64,000 bases of DNA from Paenibacillus polymyxa (lineage in GTDB: Bacteria; Bacillota; Bacilli; Paenibacillales; Paenibacillaceae). The position numbers and the translations under genes are program-made. This document shows positions 25,035 to 33,511 of the stretch, in pieces (positions within the stretch are counted from its first letter, which is position 1; each line of letters begins with the position of its first letter). The notes below the pieces were generated by a model, which was given only the letters and a program-made list of their open reading frames with translations, was not told the origin of the DNA and ran no database searches. The stretch covers positions 62,001 to 126,000 of the forward strand of contig NZ_JAGGNR010000014.1 of the NCBI RefSeq assembly GCF_018614975.1. The letters run 5' to 3'.

Positions 25035-26384
25035 CTACACTATCCGAGCCGGCGTGATACTTTGCGGATTGTTGAACACATTTTTCGGGTCATACTTGGC
25101 TTTGACTCTCCGCAGTCTCGCATAGTTGGCTCCATAGTACACTGGACCGGAATTTTTGATTCCTTGGTCTGGAACGTTAATATAGGAACCCACGATGTAT
25201 GGTTGCAATTTCTTGCGAGTATTACGAGCGAGTGCAATATTTTTAGCGGCATGGGATGGTTTGATCCACGTACTGGTCCATTCCACATAGAACTTCTCTT
25301 TCCGCCAGAAGAACGCGGTTGATCTAGGCGATTTGCGACTTACCGCTCCGCCCCAGTTGAGGAAATAGAATCCGCCCGGGCCCTCCTCCAATTTCTCCAA
25401 AAATGTTCGCATCGATTTGATGGCTTTGTCGGGGAAAGGTTTTCGTCCAAAACCGGACGAGAACTGGTTACTGTACCTTTGAGTTTCGATCGGATCAGGA
25501 AGCAATAAAAACTTCACAACTTCCGTGTAAGGTAACAAACGAACAATGGAACTTGTCGGTGTGCCAACACTCGTAATCGGCTGCAATAGACGGAGAGCCT
25601 CTGTTTTTGACCCCAGGAACAGCCCCTCCATGACGACATTGCCACCCTTTTTCGGTCCGATGGACAACTCGCTGCCCAGTCTTGTATCAACAGAGGGAGC
25701 CCACCTCTGCCATACTTTGAGCACCTTTTCGAATTGAGCCCATGGCCAGGTGATTTTAAATACAGTCGCCTTCGCTGGAGCACGGCGCACTTTGAATTTG
25801 TAGCGGGTGTATACTCCGAAGTTACCACCGCCTCCTCCCCGTGAGGCCCAAAAGAGATCCGAATTACGATTTTTATTAGCCCGAATCACTTTTCCTTTGG
25901 CGTCCACCATCTCTACCTCAAGCAGGTTATCACTGATGAGACCAATGGTACGCTGGAGAGGCCCTATTCCCCCACCTAATGTAATCCCACCGATCCCTAC
26001 AGTAGGGCTGTCACCAAAAGGAGCGATGAATCCTTGCTTGGCAAGGGTATTTGCAATTCTTCCCACTCGGTTTCCTGTTCCAACAACAACCGTTCCATTT
26101 TTCTTATCAAGCTTGATGGAATTCAGATCACTCACATCAATTACAATTCCGCCGTTAACCTGTGAAAGGTTCACTTCAAGTGCATGTCTGCCACTCCGCG
26201 GCCTGATCGGTACATTGTTTTCACGGGCCCATCGGATAGCATTGGATACATCCTTCGTCCGTTGGGCAAACACAAAAACTTTGGGAAATCTGTCCGTATG
26301 CGGGTCCCAGTTCTTACGCGCCGCTTCATATCCTGGATCACCTTTGTAAATAACCCGTCCGGTAAGCTTTGTTGATGATTTCAC
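25035..26384 (-). CDS. Berberine-bridge-type FAD oxidase
   Basis: A 449-aa FAD-linked oxidase of the VAO/BBE superfamily (as 6-hydroxy-D-nicotine oxidase). The FAD domain has PIRPRSGRHALE, whose His (about residue 67 from this start) should carry FAD covalently, then GGIVIDVSDL and GGITLGGGIGPLQR. The usual second attachment Cys in the xCDN motif is Ser here (LISDNLL), so attachment is predicted to be through His only. The C-terminal BBE segment YYGANYARLRRVKAKYDPKN is present. Two GTG codons compete; AGGGAG lies 8 nt before the one at 26384. Lys/Arg content is unusually high. Substrate unknown; no export signal is seen. Confidence 0.87.
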   Translation of the reverse strand: MKSSTKLTGRVIYKGDPGYEAARKNWDPHTDRFPKVFVFAQRTKDVSNAIRWARENNVPIRPRSGRHALEVNLSQVNGGIVIDVSDLNSIKLDKKNGTVVVGTGNRVGRIANTLAKQGFIAPFGDSPTVGIGGITLGGGIGPLQRTIGLISDNLLEVEMVDAKGKVIRANKNRNSDLFWASRGGGGGNFGVYTRYKFKVRRAPAKATVFKITWPWAQFEKVLKVWQRWAPSVDTRLGSELSIGPKKGGNVVMEGLFLGSKTEALRLLQPITSVGTPTSSIVRLLPYTEVVKFLLLPDPIETQRYSNQFSSGFGRKPFPDKAIKSMRTFLEKLEEGPGGFYFLNWGGAVSRKSPRSTAFFWRKEKFYVEWTSTWIKPSHAAKNIALARNTRKKLQPYIVGSYINVPDQGIKNSGPVYYGANYARLRRVKAKYDPKNVFNNPQSITPARIV

Positions 26385-26577
26385 ACATCCCACTCCCTGC
26401 TGAATAATTGTCCTACAGCCTCTGCTGCATCAAGCACTTTATACTGTATGACGGACATTCGCGGAGGGAATGGGCTCGTGCCCTAATTTAAAGGTTCGTG
26501 TCTCAGAGCAAGCAAAAAGGAATTCCCCTCACAGACCATAAAATAGCCTTAAGGAAAATCCCTTTAATGTTGTTGAA

Positions 26578-27105
26578 CTAGTCTCTGCTCAAGTCGGAAT
26601 CAATTCTGATTAACTTGCGCGCTTCCTGTTCTTTTTCCCCATACCAGACGAGCACGTCGGCAAACAAATCCATGATGCGAACAAAGTTCTGCTTATCCGC
26701 TTCCGAAATCTGATCTGCATACTTGAAAATCTCATCAAAACAAAGCTCCCTTACAAATTCGGTGTACTTCACATATACCTCACGCCCTTTTGCAGAAGGT
26801 TTGACGTATATGTCTTTGCGGTTGCCGCTTAAATGAAATTTTTCGAGCAGACCTTTTTCCGTCAGATTCTTCACGTTTTTGGAAAATGTACTGCGGCTTA
26901 CGCCCAGGCGTGTGGCCATTTCCGACATCTTCTCTTCCTTGTCCTCGGCTTCCAGAATGTATTCCAGCGTCTGAATCTGTGAAGCCGAGAACATCATGTC
27001 TGTACCATAACTTCGCTGCAGCTTATAGGTGTTCGAGTACGCATTACCGTATTTGATAATTTTCTCAATCAGTGCCCGATGGTCGCCCATCCAATCTAAT
27101 TTCAT
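26578..27105 (-). CDS. MarR family transcriptional regulator
   Basis: A 175-aa MarR-type regulator with a long N-terminal dimerisation helix, then SASQIQTLEYILEAEDKEEKM, split by the turn of the HTH, and recognition helix MATRLGVSRSTFSKNVKNL, then the wing HLSGNRKDIYVKPSAKG. It is 46 bp downstream of the alpha/beta hydrolase gene on the same strand, so they form one unit. The perfect 10-bp-arm inverted repeat upstream of the hydrolase is its probable operator. Ligand unknown. Confidence 0.88.
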   Translation of the reverse strand: MKLDWMGDHRALIEKIIKYGNAYSNTYKLQRSYGTDMMFSASQIQTLEYILEAEDKEEKMSEMATRLGVSRSTFSKNVKNLTEKGLLEKFHLSGNRKDIYVKPSAKGREVYVKYTEFVRELCFDEIFKYADQISEADKQNFVRIMDLFADVLVWYGEKEQEARKLIRIDSDLSRD

Positions 27106-27151
27106 GAGTAATCCCTTTCATATTCAGATTCTCTCTCTTACTCTACTGAAA

Positions 27152-27961
27152 TCAGATCCGTTTTTCAATCCATGTAATCGCTTCTTCAATAACATCATCA
27201 CGAGTCGTTTCATTAAATATCTCATGCATCAGATGAGCATATATCTTGAGTGTTTTATCTGTTGAAGCGATATCGCCGTAAAAGTCACGAGAATCCTTTT
27301 CGCTAACTAATCCGTCATTCGCTCCATGCAGAACAAGTACGGGATCTGTAAACTGTTTGGCGTTCTCCTTGAGCCATGTTATGCCATTTCCCAGACTGTT
27401 AAACAAATCTACAGAGATCTGTTTTTCCACCAGCGGGTCATTCGCGTAAGCGGATACAACTTCGGGATCACTGCATACACCGCTGCCCAGTTCATTCGGG
27501 AAATACGTGCCTGTAGGAAGATCCATCGGCAGTTCTCCGGCAACTTTGGTATTGTAACGAGTGAGCGCTCCGGATAGTACGATGCCTTTGACCTTGCCAG
27601 GATATTTCGTTCCAAAGGATGAGGTTGCAAAACCACCCATGCTATGTCCGATAACAAACAGCGGGAGGTCGCCGCTCTCTTGCAATGCGTTCTCCACCAC
27701 AACGTTGACATCCTCTATGATCTGGTTGAAATCACTGTAGAACGTACGCTGTCCTTCCGATCTAGCATGACCGCGATGGTCGAATCGATATACGTTAACC
27801 CCGCGCTGGCTCAGCTTCTCTGTTACATAATCGTAGCGCCCTGCATGCTCAGCTAGTCCATGTACAATAACGACAGCGGCTTTTGCATTTTCAACTGTAT
27901 CCTTGCTGAAATAAAGCTGTGTACCGTCAAAGGATTGAATTGTTGTCTCGATTTTAGTCAT
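27152..27961 (-). CDS. Alpha/beta hydrolase (monoacylglycerol lipase-like)
   Basis: A 269-aa serine hydrolase of the lysophospholipase/monoglyceride lipase group. The HG oxyanion motif is VIVHGLAEHAGRY. The nucleophile elbow is GHSMGG, with the Asp in PVLVLHGANDGLV and the His in YAHLMHEIFNE near the C-terminus, so the triad is complete. AAGGATGGGG upstream favours the ATG at 27961 over the one at 28012. It is the first gene of a two-gene unit with a MarR regulator. Cytoplasmic; the natural ester is unknown. Confidence 0.9.
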   Translation of the reverse strand: MTKIETTIQSFDGTQLYFSKDTVENAKAAVVIVHGLAEHAGRYDYVTEKLSQRGVNVYRFDHRGHARSEGQRTFYSDFNQIIEDVNVVVENALQESGDLPLFVIGHSMGGFATSSFGTKYPGKVKGIVLSGALTRYNTKVAGELPMDLPTGTYFPNELGSGVCSDPEVVSAYANDPLVEKQISVDLFNSLGNGITWLKENAKQFTDPVLVLHGANDGLVSEKDSRDFYGDIASTDKTLKIYAHLMHEIFNETTRDDVIEEAITWIEKRI

Positions 27962-28063
27962 CTTTTCCCCATCCTTTTGGTGGTGTCCAAGCTTAGGCTC
28001 CGAGGAGATCATTTACTTCCGCCCTTAACAAGGACACGCATAGTATAGTTCTCAATAAAAATA

Positions 28064-28088
28064 ATATTGTTTCTTATAGAAACAATAT
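28064..28088. promoter_or_regulatory. Perfect inverted repeat, MarR operator candidate
   Basis: Arms ATATTGTTTC and GAAACAATAT surround TTATA: a 25-bp site with perfect 10-bp arms. It is about 100 bp upstream of the hydrolase start. Size and symmetry fit a dimeric MarR protein. Confidence 0.75.
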
Positions 28089-28170
28089 ACCATCTGGTAT
28101 GTTCTCTTGTCTACACAAATATGAAGCGCTTTCATATCAGTATCCAAGAACACATTTATGAATTAGAAAT

Positions 28171-28210
28171 AACCTGGTAAACACAAGGATATCCTTATGT
28201 TTACCAGGTT
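28171..28210 (-). terminator. Terminator-like 40-bp palindrome
   Basis: AACCTGGTAAACA at one end and TGTTTACCAGGTT at the other, with AAGGATATCCTT in the middle; 38 of 40 positions are symmetrical. It follows the stop of the flavoprotein at 28246 by about 35 bp on the minus strand. Confidence 0.7.
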
Positions 28211-28245
28211 ATTTAGATTTACAGCTTAAAATGGTCATGAATACT

Positions 28246-30696
28246 CTATATTTCTTTGTTTATATTCTCTACATCATTCATCTCATCCACAGCCGTTTTA
28301 CCAGCGATTCGTCCAAAAGTAAATATGTCAGTCAAGGCATTACCGCCTAAACGGTTGCCTGCATGTATACCTCCTGCCACTTCCCCAGCCGCATACAGAT
28401 GTGCAATCGGCTGACCGTCTTCATCCAATACGCGAGTTTGGGTGTCGATCCGGATACCACCCATTGTATGGTGAACCGCCGGTTTTCTAGGCGTAGCATA
28501 GAATGGAGACTTCTCGACTTTTAAGCTAAACGTATCCTTATGGAACTCGGGATCAAAGCCCGCATCCACATAGGAGTTATACTTATCAATCGTATTTCTA
28601 AGAACTTCAGGGTCCATATTGATTTTCACTGCCAGTTCTTCTATGGTATCGGCTCTGAACAAGGTACCCGCTTCGACTTGCTGATCTATCTTTTCCTGGC
28701 TTGTGTTCGCTGCGGTTTTCTTGATCTCGTCATCCGCAATCAGGTAAAATAAACTTCCCTGCTCGATAGCCGCTTTTGTTAAGACATCTCGCCCAGAGAA
28801 TTCATTAACAAATCGTTCTCCCTTTTTGTTAACAATGACAAAGTTTTCAGGCGGTACTTGCAGTCCACTGAACAGCTCGCCCGTATCCGGGTCAGCTACA
28901 GGCATCATTTGAGTGAAGCCCATGCCTGTAAGCGCTGCTCCTGCACTCTTACCGAGCGATATTCCATCACCAGTCATCGCATAGGAATTTGTTGTTTTGA
29001 TATCATCGTCAATATGGCTCCAGTACGTGTTATATTCCTTGAGCATCTGTGTATTTGCACCAAAACCACCACTAGCAAGCACAACCGCTTTAGCATGAAT
29101 GGTAATTTTCTGTCCGTTAACTCCGGTTGCGATGACACCTGTTATTTTTCCATCTTCGATGATCAATTGTTTGACCGGGCTATCTGTAATAATTTTTCCT
29201 GAATGCTCTTCTACATATTTGCTAAGTGCAAGGATAAAGGCAGAGCCATAACTTTTGACAGGTTTATGACCACGGCGCCAAAGGGCACCTACCGGAGCAA
29301 ATACGATACTCTTATCGTATTCAACGCCGATATCCTCAAGCCATTGCACACTTTCCAGGGCATGGTCTGTAAGGACTTTAACCAGATCGTACTGTCCATA
29401 GATCATGTTGCCGTTCAGGTCCGTTCGTTTGCCCCCGAAATACGTTTGCATTCTGTGAAGAAGTGGTGAGTCGAATAAACAAGCCTTTTCTGTGCCGAAC
29501 TTTTCCTGGTACACAGTAAACTCTTCTTTGAGTGCATGGAAATCATCGATATATTCCGGATGGATCAAGCTCTCATCGGTACTTAATAAATTCTCAATTG
29601 TCTGTCTTTCCCCTGGATTCTCAGTGAACTGTTGTTGCCATACAGGATCTGCAGCATTGACAGGACCACCTGAGCGGATCGTATTCCCCCCAACAGCAGG
29701 ATATTTCTCAAGTACAATCGCACTTGCTCCTAGTTGTAAAGCTGTAGCAGCAGCACTGAGTCCTGCGCCACCTCCACCTACAACGACCACATCGCAAGTG
29801 TATTCTTCGTCATCTTTCATCTGGCTGCTGGCAGGTTTTGGACGTCTTTTCAGGATGTCCGGGTTCACTCCGGCAAGCTTAACCGCTTTGGCTACACCAT
29901 TGATGACAGCATTACTGGTTTCAGAAGCACCGGAGAGAGCATCTACATTCAGCGTCTGTCCCTCAATGATTTTATTCGGAATTCTTACAAAAACAACATC
30001 GGCAATGCCTTCGGTTTCACCCTTCGAATCGATATCAATGCTTTCAATTCTATTTTCACTAAAGGATACCTTCATCGGAAGATTGCCACTATGACCTATG
30101 GCATTGATCTCATACACACCGGGTTTATAGATAAACTCCTCTTCTTCGTTGAGCTGATTTGAAATTTTGGCAAACCGAAGGAACCGCAGGAAACATGTTT
30201 CCAGGAAATCAATCGTTCCTTCATTGTTCAGGTTACCTGATTCGTCAAAGGCTTTATGTGCACTTCCAAGTAAAAACTCATACCCTGGCATCACATTAGC
30301 TTCGACACCCGGTGCATCCAGGATTTGACGAAGATGCAGCTGTGCACGCGAGGAACCTTGTGTTCCCTGTGACGCACCAATGATCATCACGGGTTTGCCA
30401 GCCAGCGGATGGATTTCAAAGCTCAACCATTCCAGCAGGCTTTTAAGGGATGAAGGGATGGAATGGTTATATTCTGGAGTCGCAATAATAACACCATCAC
30501 TTGCGATAATTTTTTCATTAAACGATTGTATAATTGCACTGTTTGTTTGGTTATCGGACTGATTAAACATCGGAACATCTGTAATATCGAGGATTTCAAT
30601 GGCTGCTCTGGACTCAAAATGCTTTTGCATGAATTGAAGCAGCTTGCGATTATACGATTTCTTTGCATTTGTGCCAACGATCGCTATGATTTTCAT
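28246..30696 (-). CDS. Fused FMN reductase / FMN-binding / flavocytochrome c-like reductase
   Basis: An 816-aa three-domain flavoprotein, cytoplasmic (no signal peptide or haem motifs). Residues 1-180: NADPH-dependent FMN reductase ([13 protein letters not shown]). Residues 190-275: FMN-binding domain with the flavinylation motif DALSGAS, where ApbE would attach FMN to Ser258. Residues 300-816: FAD-binding fumarate-reductase-type domain ([42 protein letters not shown]). The electron path NAD(P)H-FMN-FMN-FAD-substrate is therefore encoded in one chain. The substrate-binding His of fumarate reductases (in QxHPT) is replaced here by QMMPV, so the acceptor is probably another alpha,beta-unsaturated compound. 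It is 13 bp after a paralogous FMN reductase; LysR and apbE are divergent. Confidence 0.85.
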   Translation of the reverse strand: MKIIAIVGTNAKKSYNRKLLQFMQKHFESRAAIEILDITDVPMFNQSDNQTNSAIIQSFNEKIIASDGVIIATPEYNHSIPSSLKSLLEWLSFEIHPLAGKPVMIIGASQGTQGSSRAQLHLRQILDAPGVEANVMPGYEFLLGSAHKAFDESGNLNNEGTIDFLETCFLRFLRFAKISNQLNEEEEFIYKPGVYEINAIGHSGNLPMKVSFSENRIESIDIDSKGETEGIADVVFVRIPNKIIEGQTLNVDALSGASETSNAVINGVAKAVKLAGVNPDILKRRPKPASSQMKDDEEYTCDVVVVGGGGAGLSAAATALQLGASAIVLEKYPAVGGNTIRSGGPVNAADPVWQQQFTENPGERQTIENLLSTDESLIHPEYIDDFHALKEEFTVYQEKFGTEKACLFDSPLLHRMQTYFGGKRTDLNGNMIYGQYDLVKVLTDHALESVQWLEDIGVEYDKSIVFAPVGALWRRGHKPVKSYGSAFILALSKYVEEHSGKIITDSPVKQLIIEDGKITGVIATGVNGQKITIHAKAVVLASGGFGANTQMLKEYNTYWSHIDDDIKTTNSYAMTGDGISLGKSAGAALTGMGFTQMMPVADPDTGELFSGLQVPPENFVIVNKKGERFVNEFSGRDVLTKAAIEQGSLFYLIADDEIKKTAANTSQEKIDQQVEAGTLFRADTIEELAVKINMDPEVLRNTIDKYNSYVDAGFDPEFHKDTFSLKVEKSPFYATPRKPAVHHTMGGIRIDTQTRVLDEDGQPIAHLYAAGEVAGGIHAGNRLGGNALTDIFTFGRIAGKTAVDEMNDVENINKEI

Positions 30697-30709
30697 TATG
30701 ATTAGCCCC

Positions 30710-31324
30710 CTACTCTTGCCAGGTAAATTTTTTCGTTTTTTTCTTCAACGTCCTTTTTGACAGCAGTTCTGTGGTCATCTCCGTAAACAAAACAAACTCC
30801 CTGAAAATTTCGGCAAGCTCCGCTACTTTTCCAGCGTCAATAAGATTGCCACTGTTATCAAACGCACTCTGTGATTTTCCCAACAGAAACTCGCTGCTAG
30901 GCATCATTCTCGCACCTAGCTCAGGCGAATCCAGGATTTGTCTAAGATGCGCTTGTGCCCTGGAAGAACCGAGCGCACCATGTGAAGCACCCACAATTAG
31001 AACCGGCTTGTCTTTCAAGGTTTGAGTGGTATAACTGATCCATTCCAGCGCACTTTTCAGAACGGCAGGGATTGCATGATCGTACTCAGGAGTAGCGATA
31101 ATGATACCTTGCGCTTTAGAGATTTGATCTAATAAGTCTTGTACCTTCACAGGAATATCTACTTCAGCATCCTCTAATTCATCTTTTTCAATAAAGGCAG
31201 GCAAATCCTTGATTTCAAACAAGTCAATCTGGGCTTCACTAGCAAAATGCTTCTGCATAAATTGAAGTAGCGTCCGGTTTGTGGACACATCCGAATTCGT
31301 GCCTACGATAGCTAAATAATTCAT
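30710..31324 (-). CDS. NADPH-dependent FMN reductase
   Basis: A 204-aa flavodoxin-fold FMN reductase. It begins [20 protein letters not shown] and has the [18 protein letters not shown] and [17 protein letters not shown] motifs. It is plainly paralogous to residues 1-180 of the following gene (same start, same TPEY and GSSRAQ blocks), implying duplication and fusion. It is the first gene of a two-gene transcript with the large reductase, divergent from LysR. It may feed electrons to the large reductase or to other flavin acceptors. Confidence 0.88.
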   Translation of the reverse strand: MNYLAIVGTNSDVSTNRTLLQFMQKHFASEAQIDLFEIKDLPAFIEKDELEDAEVDIPVKVQDLLDQISKAQGIIIATPEYDHAIPAVLKSALEWISYTTQTLKDKPVLIVGASHGALGSSRAQAHLRQILDSPELGARMMPSSEFLLGKSQSAFDNSGNLIDAGKVAELAEIFREFVLFTEMTTELLSKRTLKKKTKKFTWQE

Positions 31325-31438
31325 TGTAATCCCCTCTCTGTCATACGAGATGATGTTCGTACATGTCAGACTCGATCTTTCGGCATAACTCTAACATATC
31401 AAAGCTCAAATGATCTAATAGTTATTCATTGCAGTTTG

Positions 31439-31454
31439 ATAACTAATTTGTTAT
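31439..31454. promoter_or_regulatory. Candidate LysR binding site
   Basis: ATAACTAATTTGTTAT has ATAAC/GTTAT arms around six bases, close to the LysR T-N11-A pattern. It is in the 180-bp divergent region between the FMN reductase and LysR genes, 51 bp before the LysR start. Confidence 0.5.
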
Positions 31455-31504
31455 AATCTCCTCAAATTCAAAGTTTGTTACTTTTTTCACAAAGGGTGAG
31501 GAAC

Positions 31505-32434
31505 ATGTCCAAGTTAGAATCTCAAGATATCTTGTGTTACATTGACAGCCTATTGAAGTACAGTAACTACAGCAGGGCTGCCCAATCCCTTTACATATCT
31601 CAGCCCTACCTCACAAAGGTTATCAAGAAAATCGAAAGTGAGTTGGGCTGTGAGCTAATCACTCGCAACAAACTTCCCTATCGTTTAACCGAGCAGGGAA
31701 AAATATATTATCAATACCTGACGTCACTTGAAAACAGCTACGCCAAGCTTATCAGGGAAATCTCGTATGTATCGGATATCGGCAATAAAGTGTTAAGAAT
31801 CGGCATTCTTCCGAGCCTCGGTGCGTACTTAACGCCCCTTTTTTTACCAGATTTTCTGGAGCTTCATCCTGCTTATAAAATTAATCTTGTCGAGGATTTA
31901 CCTGAAAAAAATGAGAAACGTCTCCAAAATAATGAGCTGGACTTCTGGATCGGGCAAAATTCAAGCAGTATCTCCCCTAACTTGAACTCGTTTAACTGGG
32001 GCAGGCACAGTTACCAGGCCATCATTCCGCGTTGCTGCGAATTATATCAAGAGAATGTTGCAATCATCCCGGAGGGCACGATTGAGATCAGCACCATTTT
32101 GAATCAACAGCTTATTCTAACGTCCAAGGGTTCGGCGATCCGTAAACAGATTGATCAATTGCTCAGTGTCTACAAGGTACAGCCTAATATCGTTATGGAG
32201 AGCAAAGAAATTTACACGGTACTGAAGCTGGCAAAGCATAATTTGGGTCTGACCTTTGTGCCTGAAAGTATCCATATCAAGGAGTGCCCTTCGGAATACA
32301 ACATCTATCCAATCCCTGTTGAGAAGATGAGTCTGGATTATTTCATAGCCCATCATGGAGAAAAAAAGCTGAATAGCGTGGATCATGACCTCATCCATAC
32401 TTTTCTCAATCACGGACAACAATGTGCAATATAG
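31505..32434 (+). CDS. LysR family transcriptional regulator
   Basis: A 309-aa LysR regulator: HTH at 1-60 (YSNYSRAAQSLYISQPYLTK, then IKKIESELGCELITR) and an effector domain from about 95. AAAGGG/GAGG before the ATG at 31505 favours it over the in-frame ATG at 31475. It is divergent from the FMN reductase-flavoprotein unit and 9 bp upstream of apbE, so a single regulator sits between the reductase and its flavin-attaching enzyme. It probably activates the reductase operon when the acceptor or a related acid is present (inference). Confidence 0.9.
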   Translation: MSKLESQDILCYIDSLLKYSNYSRAAQSLYISQPYLTKVIKKIESELGCELITRNKLPYRLTEQGKIYYQYLTSLENSYAKLIREISYVSDIGNKVLRIGILPSLGAYLTPLFLPDFLELHPAYKINLVEDLPEKNEKRLQNNELDFWIGQNSSSISPNLNSFNWGRHSYQAIIPRCCELYQENVAIIPEGTIEISTILNQQLILTSKGSAIRKQIDQLLSVYKVQPNIVMESKEIYTVLKLAKHNLGLTFVPESIHIKECPSEYNIYPIPVEKMSLDYFIAHHGEKKLNSVDHDLIHTFLNHGQQCAI

Positions 32435-32443
32435 GAGGCTATC

Positions 32444-33391
32444 ATGAAATCTTTTACGAGAACGATACCGCTCATGGGAACGAATATATCCCTCTATATC
32501 GAGGGGACAGATGCTGAAGAGCTTGCCGAGGAAGCCGTGAATATGCTCATCCGTTATGAACAAATGTTTAGTGCCAACAGTGAGCATTCGCAGCTTGCCA
32601 TGCTAAAAAAATTAGCCGCATCACATCCGCTTAGAGTAGACAAGGAACTGTATGATCTTATTAAGATAGGCAAAGAACACAGCCTGAATAAAGATTCCTT
32701 TTTAAATATTGCGATAGGGCCTTTGATCAAATTGTGGAGAATTGGTTTCCGCGAGGCACATGTGCCGGAGGATACAGAGATTAAAGCAGTGCTGGAGCTC
32801 TTGAATCCGGAGCATATACAGCTTGACGATGAGCTGCAAACGGTTCATTTATTCAAAAAGGGCATGGAAATCGACCTTGGAGCGATTGCTAAAGGTTATT
32901 TTGCCGATCAAGTTATGTCCTTTTTCAAGAAAAACGGAGCTGCATCAGCTATGGTCGATATGGGCGGCAATGTTCTGGTTCATGGCGATTCTCCCACCGG
33001 GTCCAGTCACTGGAAAGTTGGAATCCAAAATCCATTTTTACCTAGAGGAAATGCAGCAGCACTCGTTAGTATACGGGAGCAATCCGTTGTTACATCAGGA
33101 ATATACGAGAGAGTTTTAGAGAAGGAAGGGAGTCAGTACCATCATATATTTAACAGCAGAACAGGCTATCCAATCAAAAGTAATATCGCTTCTTTAACGA
33201 TTATTGCGGATAGATCGCTCGACTGCGATATCTATACAACAGAATTGTTTGGGCTAGATGCGGTCTCGATTATTCATAAAGTTAATAATAGGAAGGATAT
33301 CGAAGCTGCTGTAATTACTACGGATGGAAATCTGGCCTATACCGATAATCTTAGGGGCAGAATTGAGCCCGTGAACAGACCTACGACTTAA
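32444..33391 (+). CDS. apbE: FAD:protein FMN transferase (cytoplasmic)
   Basis: Transfers FMN from FAD to a Thr/Ser in FMN-binding domains. The 315-aa protein has the family motifs LMGTNISLYI at the start, EIDLGAIAKGYFADQV, MVDMGGNVLVHGD, and a C-terminal DIYTTELFGLD with the Mg-binding Asp and Thr. The usual DPxTG loop reads NSRTGYP. There is no signal peptide or lipobox, unlike exported ApbE proteins, so it works in the cytoplasm. The obvious target is the divergent flavoprotein with a DALSGAS motif. It is co-transcribed with LysR (9-bp gap, AGGAGG). Confidence 0.93.
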   Translation: MKSFTRTIPLMGTNISLYIEGTDAEELAEEAVNMLIRYEQMFSANSEHSQLAMLKKLAASHPLRVDKELYDLIKIGKEHSLNKDSFLNIAIGPLIKLWRIGFREAHVPEDTEIKAVLELLNPEHIQLDDELQTVHLFKKGMEIDLGAIAKGYFADQVMSFFKKNGAASAMVDMGGNVLVHGDSPTGSSHWKVGIQNPFLPRGNAAALVSIREQSVVTSGIYERVLEKEGSQYHHIFNSRTGYPIKSNIASLTIIADRSLDCDIYTTELFGLDAVSIIHKVNNRKDIEAAVITTDGNLAYTDNLRGRIEPVNRPTT

Positions 33392-33427
33392 GTGGATATC
33401 ACCTTTCATCCTTCTACTGATTAAACA

Positions 33428-33475
33428 GATAATAAAGTGGACGGAACAAGTTCTTCCGCCCAACTTTATTATCTG
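33428..33475. terminator. Bidirectional terminator between apbE and the giant SLH gene
   Basis: AGATAATAAAGT pairs with ACTTTATTATCT, with an inner GGACGGAA / TTCCGCCC stem. It lies between convergent genes; the flanking A/T runs serve both strands. Confidence 0.85.
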
Positions 33476-33511
33476 AGTGAATCAATAGCAACTGCCTTAT
33501 ACTTAACGTGT

